Shown piece after piece: positions 1-14,400 of a DNA stretch of 64,000 bases. The stretch lies in the NCBI GenBank assembly GCA_020746105.1, contig CM036617.1, positions 159,286,912 to 159,350,911 on the forward strand. Reading direction: 5' to 3'. The stretch is from Trogon surrucura. Taxonomy: Eukaryota > Chordata > Aves > Trogoniformes > Trogonidae. Numbering within the stretch: the stretch's first letter is position 1; the number at the start of each line of letters is the position of its first letter. The position numbers and the translations under genes were made by a program. Below the pieces are notes generated by a model. It ran no database searches. It was not told the DNA's origin and saw only the letters and a program-made list of their open reading frames with translations.

Positions 1-3000
1 ATGTTTATCAGCTGAACTGCTTTTAGCACTGCTCTCCCTCTTACTACACAAGCGCAACCTAACTGTGTAGTTAGGCTACCTACCTATATAGTACCTTATA
101 ATTTCTGTATAAAAATATGTTCTGTGTGTTTTTTTGTGTAATGATTGCATTAAGTCCTTCTTCAAAAGTCTTAAAACAAAGCTAGTATGTCTGCTGAAGT
201 ACAGGACGTGGAAATACTGCTTTTGTTCTGCGAGAATGGTGCTACTATATGTTAGCAAGTTTCAAGTTCTATTAAAAAAGAGGAACTCATTTGTAATAAA
301 CATTATGCTGAGTCATATGTCTTCTAAAAGTAGATTTACAATCGTTTCCTAGTATTGTTGTGTGAATTCCATACTTGCAACAGAGATTATTTTAATCAAA
401 GCTGATGACATGTTTTTAGCTTATTTTCCTTTCATTTGGTACCTTTCAGTTCCCAAGTTATTGCTGGTCTATCTTTTTCACAGACAAATTTTTGTCATCA
501 CTCTTTGTATTCTGAAACAGCAAAGAAAGAAGGAAAATAGAGCCATGTTCTTTTTTTTCTCTTAGTTTTCTTATTAAAAAAAAAGTTGCCTAATGTTTCT
601 CTTTCATCATCAGTATACAGGTGGATTATTTTTGCACTATATGTATCCAGATCTTCATGTCATGTTTGTGTTAGAAGACCATGGACAGATAGAAAATGGA
701 TGAAACCATTAAATGAGGAGAGCAGATGTGCCAAATCTCTGTCTTGTTCTAACTGTATCTCATATCTAGATGGAGTCTGTGCAAGGACAGAGGTCATTGG
801 GTAATCCCGATGCTGCTGAGGCTGACATTGCTTGGAAGTTTACTTACAAGCTCAGCCCAGATGTTTTTCCAAAGGTAGCACTAGCAATATCTTTGTCATT
901 TCTGACCTCTAAATGCTCCCAGAGATTCCTCTTCGCACAACTTTCTGAAGTATGCTGTATGTGCTTTGTGCATGTAATCAATCTGAGATTTTGTTATTTT
1001 GGTCATTTTTAAAATAGAGATGAACAATGAGAATCTGAGAATTGAAAGGAAGGAATTTTTTGTTGGTTACATTTTTGTTAATGTTTATTTCAATAGGAAT
1101 ACCTCTATTTGAATCAAAAGTCTTTAAAATATTTTGGAAAATAATTATTATTGGTTTTAAAGCACCTTCTGTTAAGGATCAAGAAGTACCTTTAGAAGTC
1201 AGTATTTTTTTAAAAAAAGGGAAGATGACACTACATTCTATAGTAAGAAACTAGTGAAAACACAGTCCTCCTGTCTATGCAGAAAGTGAAAACTCCTTTA
1301 AAAGGATACTAAGACTACAGCTAAAGTAACGAAAAATCAGTTACAACATGACAAAACTAAGTTGATTGGTGCACCTTTAATTCGTTCTCACTGTGTATGT
1401 ATGTTGTGGTACTATTTTGACAGGATCATCAGCTGTTTCTGCTACAAGATCTTTCCCTCATTCAGTGCATGTGTGGGATAGTGCTCCTTTTAGTGACTAA
1501 TTAGCCAGCGGGATTTCAATACCAGTTGCATTCCTAAGCCTTATTTACTACAGTCAGATGTTGCTTTTAAGAGAGAGTTACTAACCTCTTTGTAGACTCT
1601 TTTTATGCTTCCCCTATTGCAGTGTATAAATGCTATATGAGCATTAAGACATTTATATTCATAAGAACATTGTGATGTGAAGATAATTTTATTATCCCTG
1701 CTTTACAGAGGAAGGCACAGAGAGATTAAATTAGGGAATACCCACTAGTTTTGTGTATTTGATGTAAGATACCTAAGAACTCATGTTTTAGGGAGTTCAG
1801 CATTTGTGGGCAGTTTGTGGGCTCAAAGCAGTACTCAGGGACTGCACTTGCAGCTGGTACCACTCAGCATTTCTGCAAATCTAATACCGGGGTCTCGAGT
1901 CAGAAATCCCAAAAATGAGGAACGTACAGTAAGTGACCACCTGTGAAAGTTTGTTCAAAGGGACTTGCCTAACATTGTTTGGGAACTCTGTGGTGGAGAC
2001 AGGGTCAGAACCCACTTCTCCAGTGTAGCGTTCAGCTGTTTTAATTTTGAGAGCATCCTCTCTCTTCCTTATTCACTAGACAATTTATAACTTCTGCACC
2101 AGATGCAGCAGGGTTTCTCTAAATGACGATCTCGTTTACTGAACAGTCCCAGTTCACCATTAGAGGAAGATTTATTCCATGCACAGAAGAAAGTTGAGTC
2201 CTTCAGAAGAAAGTGTTAAAATATACAGCCGGGGAAGAGAGAAAGGAGATGATTACGTTTTCATTATGTGTTGGAATTTTCTGTCTTTGGAATGCCTCTG
2301 CATTCTCCTGGAAGAAAAGCCCCTCCATGCCCCACTTTCAGATTCCTCAGTTAACAAAAATCACATCTGGGAAAAGCATGGCATAAAAAAATTCTTTTGG
2401 TCTGCGACCTGCATCTCCATCATTTGAGTTAACTGCTCAGCCGATGGCAATAACAGGTTGCTGTCTTCCTACTTCACCTGAGAATTTCATGGATACTTGA
2501 TGCATCAGGGAAGCACTAGAAGTCCAGGTGAAATTTTGGGCTCTGCTGTAGTCTTGGGAGTTTGAGAGTGGGAAGACTTCATTCCTCAAGCTTGCCCACT
2601 CCTTCCCTTATTATTCAAAAGTCAGTCTTCCCTCTCCACTATCTTTGGCTTTTGTTCTTCTTGCCCCCTTCAACCAAGACACATTGGTCCAAGCTTCTCA
2701 TCCCTAATCCTACTGTCTTCATCCAGGTCCCGCAAAATTGGTCCCAATTCTCTTATGAATTTTAGTTGCTTTCTTATCTTTTCAAATCCTGGTCAAATCT
2801 CTTTCTGGCATGTCTCCCCACCACTCCATGGAGCACATTGGACTTCAGAGCCCATGTCTGTGCAACCACTTTTCATCTCCACTGACCACCAGCTCCCAGT
2901 CTTACTTCCCAGCACCTTCTGTTCTTCTAATTACCAGTTACAGTTTCCTTCTTATGCCTCACCTGGAGTCCTTCACTGAGCATGGGTGAAGAATTGCAAG

Positions 3001-6000
3001 GGCTTGCAATATTATCTAAATTCAGATGAGATTTTAAGGAACAGAAAAAAAAGTCCTCAACACCGTCTGTGTCACACCTGTGAGATTTTGTGCATCTGAT
3101 CTACAGCATAATTAAACAGAGCTAAAGAAGATATTTTGTAACAACAAAACACTTCCTCTTGCCATGCATTTCAGCTAACTCTGTGGAATAAATGTTCAAC
3201 ATAAGGCACACAGTAGCATAAAAACATAATATCTACCAGTTATTTCTGTCATGATTCGCATTTACAGATCTTTCTCAATCTATATTTATAATCAACCTTG
3301 AAAGCAGGCAAGAAATGAAGTTGATCCTCCACATTGTTATAACTCCTTGACATAAGATGGAGTAAAGTTTAATCTCTTAAGTTATGCGTATGAAATATGT
3401 AATATTTCTGTTTTGCTTAATTTAATTGAGTGAGCTCTATATTCCCTGAATCTACATGTTGTTCAAGACTCCAATATATATCTTGCTTGGGTGATATTAA
3501 GAGCTTGGCTTAAAACAAGAACGGTTTGGCAGACATAGGTCAAAAATGCTGTTTGAAGACTGATTTGGAGTGTGTTTCATTTTCCCTTGAGGCATCATAT
3601 TAACAATGTAACTTGCAAACTGCCTTCTCTGGAATCCTATTTGTATTTGTTTCTGTAAGGTGCTTGACATCTTTCTGGGGAGCTATAATACAAGGCATTA
3701 CCTCTTACTGTGCGGTAATCAGGAGCTCAAATTTTCTCGGCCTGTTAAGCATATACTTAGTTATATTTAAAATGTGCTTCTGATTAGGCATGAGTTTAAG
3801 GCCAGATCTGAATGTTTTCTAGAACTGGGTCCCTAGCTCTAAATATCTGAAGTGAACATTAAGGAAGGGACTTTAAATTAAACCTCTCATATCTTACTGT
3901 AGATTCTTTTACACAACCGAATTAAGCAGTTAGCTGGCCAACAGCTTAGTAACAATTTTATAAAACAGACAATCAGAAGCCTTAACTTATAAACCCACAA
4001 TTCCACTTCTTAATTTACTTTGTGATTTTTTCATGTTTCTTTTGCATCTACCTTTATTAGATATATCCCAGAAAACTTGAGAGAGCTACACTCGCTGAGA
4101 TCATGCTGTAGGTGTGAGGGGATTTCCCTCAGCCTGGGTTGTGGGGAATTCCATGGAAGACATTTACAGGACATATGTAAGGCTAAGGTGTGGCATAACT
4201 GTCAGGTCTCCTACTTCTTTGTTGAACTCAATGATAATTCAAAATGCAGGTATCTAGCCTTCTTCTGCTGTAGGTCTCTCCTAAAGGAATTAGAATTTAG
4301 TGTGCTTATTTGTGGGCTTCTGTGGCTGACGAGTGGAAGTGGGAATGGCAATGTGGCCAAAAATGCATTCTTAATTTTTTATCTTAACTGATAACTTTTT
4401 CCTCTATATTTCATTCTTCTGGCCATTTACCCAGTGGAATGTCGGGAAAATAAAAACCCTAACAGAACAAAACAAACAAACAAACCTCAGAGAGAAGTTA
4501 GGTTTTAGATTTTACCATTTCCTTTACCTCAAAAAAACAAAGTGAATAGAGTGCAGACAAATAGAAGCCATTACGAAAAGACATTTTCATTTGAAATTTA
4601 AACCCCAGACCCACTCAGCTTTAGAAAATTATCTTTCAGAAAAGAGTCCAAGCCAGAAAACAATTTTACTGACATGCCTCCTACCCTACCATCAAGATAC
4701 AGGTTTTCTTTAACACCAGTCTGTAAAAATCCCCAAAGCCTATGTGCTTCTTCAGCACTTCCCTGATAATATAGGAAGCATTTATTTGCTAGACATAGTA
4801 CTTTATGCCCACATAACTGTTTACTTCATCGAAGCATAAACCCCCGTTATTTGGGACAGCTGTTTTTGAGTCAGCTTCACACTATCATAGAGAAAAATTC
4901 TATTTTTAAAGAATTTTCTTTACTGCTCTACAGTTCCTTAAAAGGTATTTCTTTTATCCAGAATTCTGGCAGAAATCTGACCTCATTCTACTCCTTCAGT
5001 AAAGACAGAATGCACTGTGAGTTTTTGATCATATGACAACTAGAACACCAAGAATGACTTTAAATAGTTTTTGTGTTTTAACTACTTTTATTCAAAGCAT
5101 TTGGCTAAGCTCAGACATGTTTTCATGTTTCCACCTGAACTAGATCAACTGGTTACCTCTCACAACTATTTGTTCCTATCTTCCTCCCAACCACACAGCT
5201 TCCTTCCTTTCAGAGAACCTGTTTTCAAGCATTGGCTACTCCACATTTTCTATCTCAGCCCCGTGTAGGTAATACCTGTCCAACTCCCTGCTGGGACTTA
5301 ATGTAGATGTTTGTGCCTGAAGATGGACGTTTCGTCAGAGGCTCAAACTGCTGTGCTTTTAGTGGTTGCACACAGAAATATTGTCTTAACTGCGTGGTAC
5401 CAGTCATTCAGTATGGTAATAACTTGCACGTGAATGATTTCAAAAGGTGATTGTACATGTTGCCTTGGCAGAATAAAACAAGAGCATGTTCACTTTGCAG
5501 TGCATATGCCTGAGAAGGGCAATTGGCATTCCTGTTGCATGTTGCAGAATTTTCAGAATACTTATAATTATTTAAGACAAAACTACCCTCAGCAGAAAAA
5601 GCTGGGGCATCCTATGGAACATTTAATCTTTTCATTGAAAGCCCAAGCTGATTTCTCTTTTCAGTTTTCAGGATGTCAATGGCAACATGCAGTTTGCTTT
5701 TCTAGTTATTGGTCTTCTGATGAACTTGCACATTTTCCTTGAAAGGTGGTGGAGAAAACTTGCACTTGTGTTAAAAATGTTTTCCTTCCATTTTAAGTGG
5801 AAATTTATTTCTTTTATAGTGTCTCATGCTATTTCTACCTATTTTAAAGTCATAAATGAAATGCGTATACTTCACAGGACCTGTATCCTGTAGAGTGTTG
5901 AATTTCATTTAAGGTAAAGGTCAGATTTTATTCTCATAATGAAAAAGCATATTGTATTCTTATAGTGTATAATATTGGTATTTTCACTAATAGTGCACTC

Positions 6001-8430
6001 ATTATTTATATTCTGTAGCTCGACAGACTTAGGAATCCCAAGTTAGCCCCATGATTTTCTTCCACTGGTTTTTGTTATAGGCATATTTTTCCATCACTGG
6101 TAATTTACAGAGGATTTAAAGATAATTTAGGGCCTGCTTAATAATAGATGTTAATTTTTCTTCTTAGTCAACAACTACAGATGTAGTCCTTCAAGAGATA
6201 CTTATGTGGTATCTCTGCCTGAACCTGTCTTAAAAATGTTAGGATTACATTACAATTACACTGTTTCTTTCTATATAAGTCTGCTACAGGTCTTTTAATT
6301 AGGTAAGTTTTTTTCATCTGCTACAGAATTTCTAAGACCTTCTGTTCCTTTTTCTTACAATCTCTGTCTTTTTTTCTTTTTTTATATCCCGATTAACTCT
6401 GTTTTGTGATAACTATCATCATTGTATCCGAAACCTTAGTTCAGGTCCTTTAAAGTCAAGCTATTCTGTGACTTGATAATAGTCATCAGTCCTTTTTTTT
6501 TTTTTTTATATGAATATTAGAATAAGAAATTAATGGAAGCTGATAAGACAGCCACAAGGAGGTCTGTGTGCATTTTATCACTGGAAATTAGGTCTCCATA
6601 TTTCTCCTGTTCTTAGGTACTTCTTTAAGTGTCAAGTGTGAGCAACAATCAGAGACAAGACACTGAGCAGGATGGACTTTTCTGGTCAGTCATTGCAGCC
6701 ATTCTTGTCTTCTTAAGCCTTGTTCTTAAATGCTGCCTCCTCCCATCTCACAGCTGAAGAGTAAAACATTTTTCATTTCCTACTACTCTGTTTTCTGAAC
6801 TACAAAATGAGTCCACCAACAATTCCAAATTCTTCTACTGCAGCCAACAACCATACTTTTACATGCTTTTATTGATTTTCTTAGAAGGCATGTGTACATA
6901 TATTCTGAGAATAAACTTACATATATATATATATACTCAGAATAATTCGTTTTCTCAAATAGTCAACTCCTTGGGTTTGTTTCTAGGCTCTACCTGGAAG
7001 TATTATCATGAGGAATTGGTCTTGCTGTCTTACACAAACTGAGCTAGAAAGCATTGCTCTGCAACTGCCTAACTCTGTAAGCATTTAATTTCACCAGTAC
7101 CTCTCCAGCTGCCTTTCAAGTTTTCTGTATGATTAGAGATCTGAACATAACAGAAAAACACCTTAAGAGTCACCATGTACAAACACGCTGGCATTCCCCA
7201 AAGATCTGTCACTTAAGAAATTTGATAAATTCTCTCAATTTAATAGTCCTGAATAGATTTTCCTCCAATTTCTTTTTGAAAAGTTCATTTTCCTTAGTTC
7301 CTGCAACATCCTGTAGATAATTGATATCTTCTGTAAATTAACAATTTGTTGTATCCTTTACTGGTCATGTACTCGCTTCTTATGGTGTCCTTTAGTGTCC
7401 CAATAAAAACACTGTATTAGAGCTATAATATGTCTTTATTCATATTCTCAAAGTTAATAGTGATTTAATAGATTTCTGTCATGTCCTCTCTAATTTTTTT
7501 CAGGTTGAAGAAGCAATGCTGCTTTTATGCATATCTAGAAATGACCCAATCTGACTAGATCAGTGCCTTCATTCTTCCTAATGCTGCCCACAATCCAGCT
7601 GCCACATTTTTTCCTGTTTGAATTTCCCTTCATTGTCCAAACTGTCGGCTGTTTCTAGATCATTCCTAATGCTAATGAACAGGCATTTCACCTAACATGC
7701 TATCAGAAACTTTGTTTTAAAATGTGGATGAGAGATGCCTATTTTAAATGTTGCAGTGCAGTGGCATGAACATTTGCTATGGAAATAAGAGATTTGGAAA
7801 CAGCCTTTTCAATGGTTAATGAAGATGTCGGATGTCCCACTAAGCCACAGCTTTAAGGTAAAGAAGTGCTGTAACCTGAATTTAACAAACAGGTCTACTG
7901 TTCAGGGCATTCTCCTGAATGGTGAGGAATGTGAGGAGAAAACAAGAAGATAACAGTTCTCAAACCACTACTGTCCAAGTCACAGGTCACTCAGTTGGCA
8001 TGCACACCACTGCCCAGCTCCCCAGTGGGGCTTTGAAAGAAAGGAAGCAGCTGGGATTTCAGACACCTTGTTTCTTACTAGCTTGTTAAAGTGCTTTTAC
8101 TTCCTGCGTGGTTCTACGGCTACTCATTCAGTTTTGAGATACAAACATGCCTCCAGGATCTTCAGAGGACGGTGACATATTGCATTCTGGAGACACCTAA
8201 GCATATGTATTTCAGTAGCAAAATTGTAAAGTCGGGTTTTTACTGACCTGCCCATAAATCTATGCAGTGGAAAGGAAGGGTTTCTAGGTCGTGATTTAGT
8301 TGCAGAAGGTTATTATATGCCTGTCTTTTCAGCTTTTCCAGAGTAGACACAGCCACTTCCTTCTATTCTTTGGAGTTCAAAAGGATCTGTCACCCAGTCT
8401 CAGCACTTGTCAAATATCAATTTTATGATC
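1..8430. other. Intergenic, no gene recognised
   Basis: I see no exon, RNA gene or clear mobile element here. Open frames are all short (at most about 100 codons), lack family resemblance and are not flanked by coherent splice sites. Simple sequence includes a short TA run near 6921-6934, an AAAC run near 4470-4485 and a T run near 6492-6507. The stretch 2575-2950 is pyrimidine-rich on the + strand. The 3' end of UTP20, which precedes SPIC in mammals, was looked for and not seen. Confidence 0.6.
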
Positions 8431-9227
8431 TGTCGCAGGTTAGGGCTGGGCCAGCCACCAACGCGGACAGATGCTCTCTAACCCCCTCTCCCCCCGCCCC
8501 CCAAACGGGAAGGGAAAGGAAATGAGGCAGAGAGACTTATGGGTTAGAGAAGAAAAATTAGAACAGCTTTAATGAAAATAATGGAAATAATGGTGAGAAG
8601 ATAAAAGTAGAGAACTATATACAACTATAGATAGGAGCCCGATATCAAACCCAGCTTCCTCCCCCGATATCAATCCCCACTGGTGCTGCAGGACAGGAAG
8701 CACTGGGGAAGCCCCAGGCTCAGCGGCGGCGGGAGCTGGATACAGGGAGCTGGATTTGGGAACTCAGGATCCGGATCAAAAGCAGGAGGTCAGATGGAGT
8801 CCTCTCTGGACACCGGCCGTTGCAGAAAAAAAGGGCAAAAAGGCACGAAACTCTCATGATCACTCAATTTATACTAAATATGACATATATGGGATGGAAT
8901 ACTCTCGTTGGTCACCTGTCCTGTCCGTTACCCCCCAGAGGTGCAACCTTTCACTTCCTTGTGACCCCTCTTACTACCCGGCACCCCCAGCGTGGCACAC
9001 AAGAGCCAGCACTGGCCTTGGTCACTATAGGAATAAGTATCAGCAAGAGCCTTTCTGCATCCCAGTCCCAGGCAGTAACTGTAAACATCAGGTGTTATCA
9101 CTGCCAGTAGCACACACTGTCTGCAAAAACATGCTGCTGACTTCAGAACGTGCAGCCTTTTAGAAGAGACTAAACTGGAAAGAAAAAATCACTAAGCAGA
9201 ACTGGGTTTTTAGCTAAAGCCAGGACA
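8431..9227 (-). mobile_element. Solo LTR, avian ERVL-like endogenous retrovirus
   Basis: Read on the minus strand this block begins TGTCCTGGCTTTAGC and ends CCTGCGACA, so it has TG...CA termini, and the opening resembles avian ERVL-type LTRs. A TATAAA box on the minus strand lies at 8873-8868 and an ATTAAA polyadenylation-type hexamer at 8573-8568, in the right order for U3, R and U5. It is more GC-rich than its surroundings, with a C-rich run near 8480-8503. Flanks show a near target-site duplication: ATGAT at 8425-8429 and TTGAT at 9228-9232, with one extra base on the left. No gag, pol or env frame lies beside it, so it is a solo LTR. The family name is from memory and unchecked; the LTR nature is firmer than the family. 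Confidence 0.7.
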
Positions 9228-11152
9228 TTGATTTAGGGTCCTGGATTGAAATAGGATATTGAATTAATCCTGAATGGTCTAAATGCCGCTTGAATCTGAA
9301 GCATGTTTCTTCCACAAATACTTGGAAAATTATTATTTCGTATTTGGCTTCCCCAGTGTCACCATTAGGCATTATTAAAATGTTGTGTTCTTCTTTCTAT
9401 ATGCTTTCTCTTTAAGTAAAAGACTTCAATTTTTACCCTTCATCAGGCTCACGTATTAATGACAGTCTTTCCTTTATCCATTGCTATTTTAATGAAATAC
9501 TCTCTTATTATTGCCATCTTGCTCTGGTAGCTTTTCACTGAAGTATTATTGATTTATACGTGGTTTAGCTACCCTAATATTTAATCGAGTACTTGTTATA
9601 TCTGTACATTAATGAAAATAATTATTTCATATTTCACTTTAAATTCTTCTTTTAGTTAGGGTTAGTTGTGTTGTGTGGGTTTGGGTTTTTTTTCCCAATG
9701 AACTTTTTGTTATTAGTTCCTTGTGCTTCTCTTGTGGTTTCTGGTTTTCTGTCTTCATGGGGCTTCCCAGCAGAAAGTCACTTCCTTTGGTTATATGGAG
9801 CCAAAGAAGAAGCTTCCTGAGAAACCCTGCTGACACGGACAACTGGACCAATATATTGGGTCTAGTTGTAAAGTGGGGGCTTTTGATGTGGGTTTTCCAC
9901 CAAAGAGCTCTCTGCCCACTCACACAACTGCAACCTTCATGCTGCACTTCTCTTTTTAGGCCCCAGAAGAGGTAATTCCATGTTTAGACTTAACCTCTGC
10001 AACAACTTATCCAAAAGGTTATTTTTATGATTGTAAGTATTTGATGATGGAATATGTTACAGATGTAAAATTACCCAAGTAAATATAACTTTTAAAGCTA
10101 TATCATAAGTTTTTTAAGCAGAAAAACATCAAGATTCAAACATATTAGTGATCCCTTTTATATCCTTTACATTAAGATAATCATATGTAATTCTAAAGTA
10201 GTCTGAAAGAGGAAAGTTTTTTCTTAAGAAATAGTATGACATTTTTTCTTTGGATTTCTAAAGTCCAGAAAATTTTTAACTCTAAAAGGATTAAAGCATT
10301 TTAAAAGCAAAATATTTTAAATCACTGTTAGAATTAAAATCATGATTCTGAGATAGGAAGACCAATGTAATATGAAAAGGTTTCGTATTCAAAGGTAAAG
10401 AAATCAGTCTGATATTTTTAGTATCTTTTTTCTTCCTTAAGAGGAGAAAAAGCTTCATATATAAGATGTACTTAGAGATAATGGTTGGACAAAGCTCTTT
10501 TAAAAACATGCTGCCCTCAAAGTAACTATAAAGAGTTCTTCCAAGGGTTTAAATGAAAAATGCCACTCTTTCTGTTTAACCGACTGTTAATGATTTACAT
10601 GGTAGCCAAAGAATTAAAACAAATCAGGAAATCAGGGAAGAATGTGCAGCATTAGTGCTGGCACAGCAAATTTTCCCTTACTCTACTAAAACTAATACTA
10701 ATCTCATCTATGAGCCAGAATCTCTGTTTGTAAAAATCACCAGTGACACTTTGGTTTTGGTGACTGTATACCAATTTCCACCATCTAAGGAACCGATAAT
10801 ATAACTCCACCAATGACAATAAGAGTCTATGTTGCGAATTGCAGGCAATTTTCCATTTGTAGAATGATTTTAAGGAGAGTGAAGAGTTTGAACTTAATAT
10901 ATATATTCATCTTCTGGTATTTGAATAAAAAAACATGTTTTCCGATGCCCGGACTAAAGTCTCCCAACACAAATGGAGTCATTAGACTGAGTTTCATCGT
11001 CTGATTTGATCATATGACATGATGCCATAATTGTGGTTTTGATTTTTATGTTGTCTTTTTTTTTTTTTTTTCTGCGTATATTCTGCACTAAATTGTCCAA
11101 CCTAATTCATGGTGAACAGTAGTACTTAGGCTGATACTAAACAGCATTTATT
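9228..11152. other. Intergenic, no gene recognised
   Basis: AT-rich DNA without recognisable exon or repeat. A T run lies at about 11056-11071, close to the CR1 fragment that follows. The overlapping opposite-strand frames of about 100 codons at 9639-9975 show no family resemblance. Confidence 0.55.
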
Positions 11153-11457
11153 TCACAGAATCACAGAATGCCAGGGGTTGGAAGGGACCACGAAAGATCA
11201 TCTAGTCCAGCTCCCCTGCCAGAGCAGGATCACCTAAAGTAGGTCACACAGGAACGCGTCCAGGTGGGTTTTGAATGTCCCCAGAGAAGGAGACTCCACA
11301 ACCTCCCTGGGCAGCCTGTGCCAGTGCTCTGGCACCCTCACCATGAAAAAGTTTTTTGTAATATTTTTGTGGAACGTCCTATGTTCCAGCTTGCACTCAT
11401 TGCCCCTTGTCCTGTCATCGGACGTGATGAAAAGAGCCTGGCACCATCCTCATGACA
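11153..11457 (-). mobile_element. CR1 LINE 3' fragment
   Basis: The + strand begins with CACAGAATCACAGAAT, the reverse complement of the CR1 3' tail, then carries the typical CR1 3' block: GGTTGGAAGGGACC, GATCATCTAGTCCAG and CTCCACAACCTCCCTGGGCAG. It is a 5'-truncated copy inserted on the minus strand. It has no coding capacity beyond the degenerate last part of the reverse transcriptase frame. Confidence 0.93.
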
Positions 11458-14400
11458 TTCCCCTTTGATTTCCTTTTTGTGTTTAGTGCTTTGAGGTTTT
11501 TAAAGGAGAATTTCCATTGTGTTCCAGAGTTGGGAATGTGAGTTCAGGCATTTTTCAAACCCAGTAATTTAAAGTTCAGATTGCAGACTGATTCACTGTG
11601 AAACACTTGCTCCTGGATTATCAGTGCATTCTACATATAAAAGAAGAGAGCTCTCAGTGTGTTGATCCCTGTTGCTCTTGCTGTGAAGAGAAAAAACTGC
11701 ATTCTTTTTGCAAGAATCTCCCCTGTTTCTTTTTAACCTTGAATGGAGTGGACAAGAAGCAATGTGATGACAGAGATTTGAAAGTTGGCTGGTCAATATC
11801 GTTAGACTCAGGAGGTGAGAACAGGCGTGTAATCTCTCAATCCTTCCACTTTGAAGGAGACAGCATCTGTAGTTGTGTAATTGTTGTGAACCCGCACCCA
11901 TAAGGATTCATGACAAAGATCATTACAGAGCTACGTGGCCGGCAAAAGGGTTGCAAAAGGGTCTGCCAATGGCCAGAACAAGTATGCAACCTCAGAAGCC
12001 CTCTGTGGCTGTCACATTCACCAGTTTTCTGATTTCTGGAGATTATTGAGCTCCCAGGTAGTCTTACACATGGGCAAGTGACTCCCCATGACAGAATCAT
12101 TTCTACAAGTTGCTTTTTTTCTATGAAGTGCCTTTGGTCGTGAGTCTATGAAGTGCCTTTGGTCTATACTATTCATGCAGTTACAAATTCCCTGACATGC
12201 AAAAAATTCTGAGAATTTTATTTTTAAAACATGGAGGAAGAAGAGTTTGATGTTGTGGTTTCTAGCTGATATTCAAATTCTGGTATCAGGCACATGTTTG
12301 GGACATTAAAATGTGAATATTAAGTTCTCTTTCTCAGGCTTGTATTTGGAATACACCTTCCCATCCAAGGCAAAAGTCAAAGAAATCTTTCTGCTGTAAT
12401 AGAGTTTATTGGTAAAGGCTGCCTTGCTTGACTGTACTGTGATTTGAGGAATGAGCAGTCAGTATTAGCTCATCCTCAGTTCTGAGCTGCACCTGACTCT
12501 GCCTCTTCTGGTCCCTTACAAGCTTCCCAGGGAGGTAGCCTGAACCTGAGCTTGCGATGGACCAAAGATTCAATGTACAAATAGTTTACAGAATTTAAAT
12601 CTACCCTCTAAGACAGCATCTGATCTTGTTTGTGTGCTGTGTGTTTGTGCTGCTTACAGCACTTTCCCATTTCCTCTGAAAACAAGCGTTTTACCACCCT
12701 GCCTCATGGTGTAACCTCTTATTTGAAGTGAGAACATTCTGATCAAGCATTTGATTTAGGAAGATTGATTATTTTAATGGTGTTAAAAGCATTAGCTTTC
12801 ATCTCTCAACCTTCGCCCTTTTTTATAACTGAGGTGTGTTGGCCCTGGCTGGCAGGCACACACCCACACAGCTGCTCCTGCACATTGGGAATTCAACTTA
12901 ATTTATTGCCTTAATATATTTAGCTGCTGATTTGGGTATTGGGAACCAAAGAAGACAAACATTAAAACATCTTTCCTTCCCCTTTCCCAGGCTCAGCTGC
13001 ACTCCAGACATATCTCCTCCCCTCTTGTTATTGCCACAGGTTACTCTCAGTTACTTCAGTGAGACAATGAGTGGCCCTGGGGTTGGGGTCAGGACACAGT
13101 GATTTCTTTTTGCCTCTCTTTGTTTCTCATCCTTTTCTTCTGCTACTGTTTCCGTCTAACTCATTATTTCTGCTCCAGTGTGGTCCCTCTGCAGGACACA
13201 GTCGCTTCGATGGTGGGCCTGCACAGTCATGGAGGACCTCCAACCCCTCTGACCTTGCTTTCCCCTCATTCCCCTGTTTCTACCCTAGTCACCTTACTCT
13301 TGTGTTCCCCCCTTGTCCCCAGTGGTATTCCCTCCCAGGTGTGCCTCATCTCCTTTGTTATTTTCTGCCCTTTCCTCAGTACGTTTTCATAGAGGCCTCA
13401 TGCATGTAACTGATGGACTCTTCTTTGGCACATCATGGATCCATTTCAGGGCCAGCTGGAACTGGGTGTGACCAGCACAGGAGAGTCCTGATCTCCTCGG
13501 CGGCGGCCACCCCTGCAGTTTCATAACCAGGATGAGTGGGGAACACAGGAGACCTGAAGAGTAACTGTCCAGCTTCAGGAAGAGATGTAGGAGTAGGCAG
13601 GTCAGGCTGCACCATCAGAACGCCTGTCAGGACATCATTTATCAGGAAGGAACCCAGGAAGGAGGATCCTGAAGCTCATTCATAATTTTAAATCCAATAC
13701 ATACTTCTACTTTGGGAAAGAACTGAACCATGAAATCTATGCTTTTCCAGGCTGCAAAGTAAAGTTAACTGTATATAGAAAGGAAGTTAGTTGTGTGATT
13801 GTATTTTGGCCTGAAATCCTGTGCTGAGTCACAATTTGATGTTTTAAGAGTACAGGTATTGGTTAATTTTCCTTTATAAGGCCAAGTCACACCAGAGAAT
13901 TATTACAAAATGGAATTAGTAGTTCAAAAAGGCACATACATGTATTAATCTATTTCAAATTAAAAAAAAAAACAAACCATACTTAGAAACTTTGTGGTGC
14001 AAATTTTGAAAAGGCAGCTTGCATCTGAAACAGCAGAAATGGTTGATGCTAACATTGGCTTCAAAGTGCTTCCACTCAGCTCTCGTAGCCAGGCTAGTTC
14101 TCAATTATGGTTCTTGGTTGAGGGAGTATAGATAAATATTGCAAGAGGTAATTGCTATTTTACAGCAGTTTCATGGTGAGTGCTGAGGAAATTTTGTAAA
14201 ATATGTGTCTGAAATACTTAGCTGCAAAGAGCTATGGCACAGGCTAGATTATGTCAAAAAGGAGACAGGAGACTTTTCGTACCAAAAAGCATAGAGTTCT
14301 CATTTTGTAACATACAACTTTGTGATGTGTAGCTGCTCAGAAAGTGTGTGGCAAATCAGCAACTATAGCTTGTCTGAGACTTCACTGAATACTAAAGTAA

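Noticed and set aside
5434-5742. 102-codon + strand frame
   Set aside because: Cys/His/Gln-rich translation with no motif spacing, no splice partners and no family resemblance.
8756-9163. 135-codon + strand frame
   Set aside because: It lies wholly within the LTR and in the opposite orientation; LTRs do not normally encode protein and no family is seen.
13071-13409. Two long + strand frames of about 100 codons
   Set aside because: The stretch is pyrimidine-rich, giving Phe/Leu/Ser/Pro-rich low-complexity translations in more than one frame, with no splice context or family.
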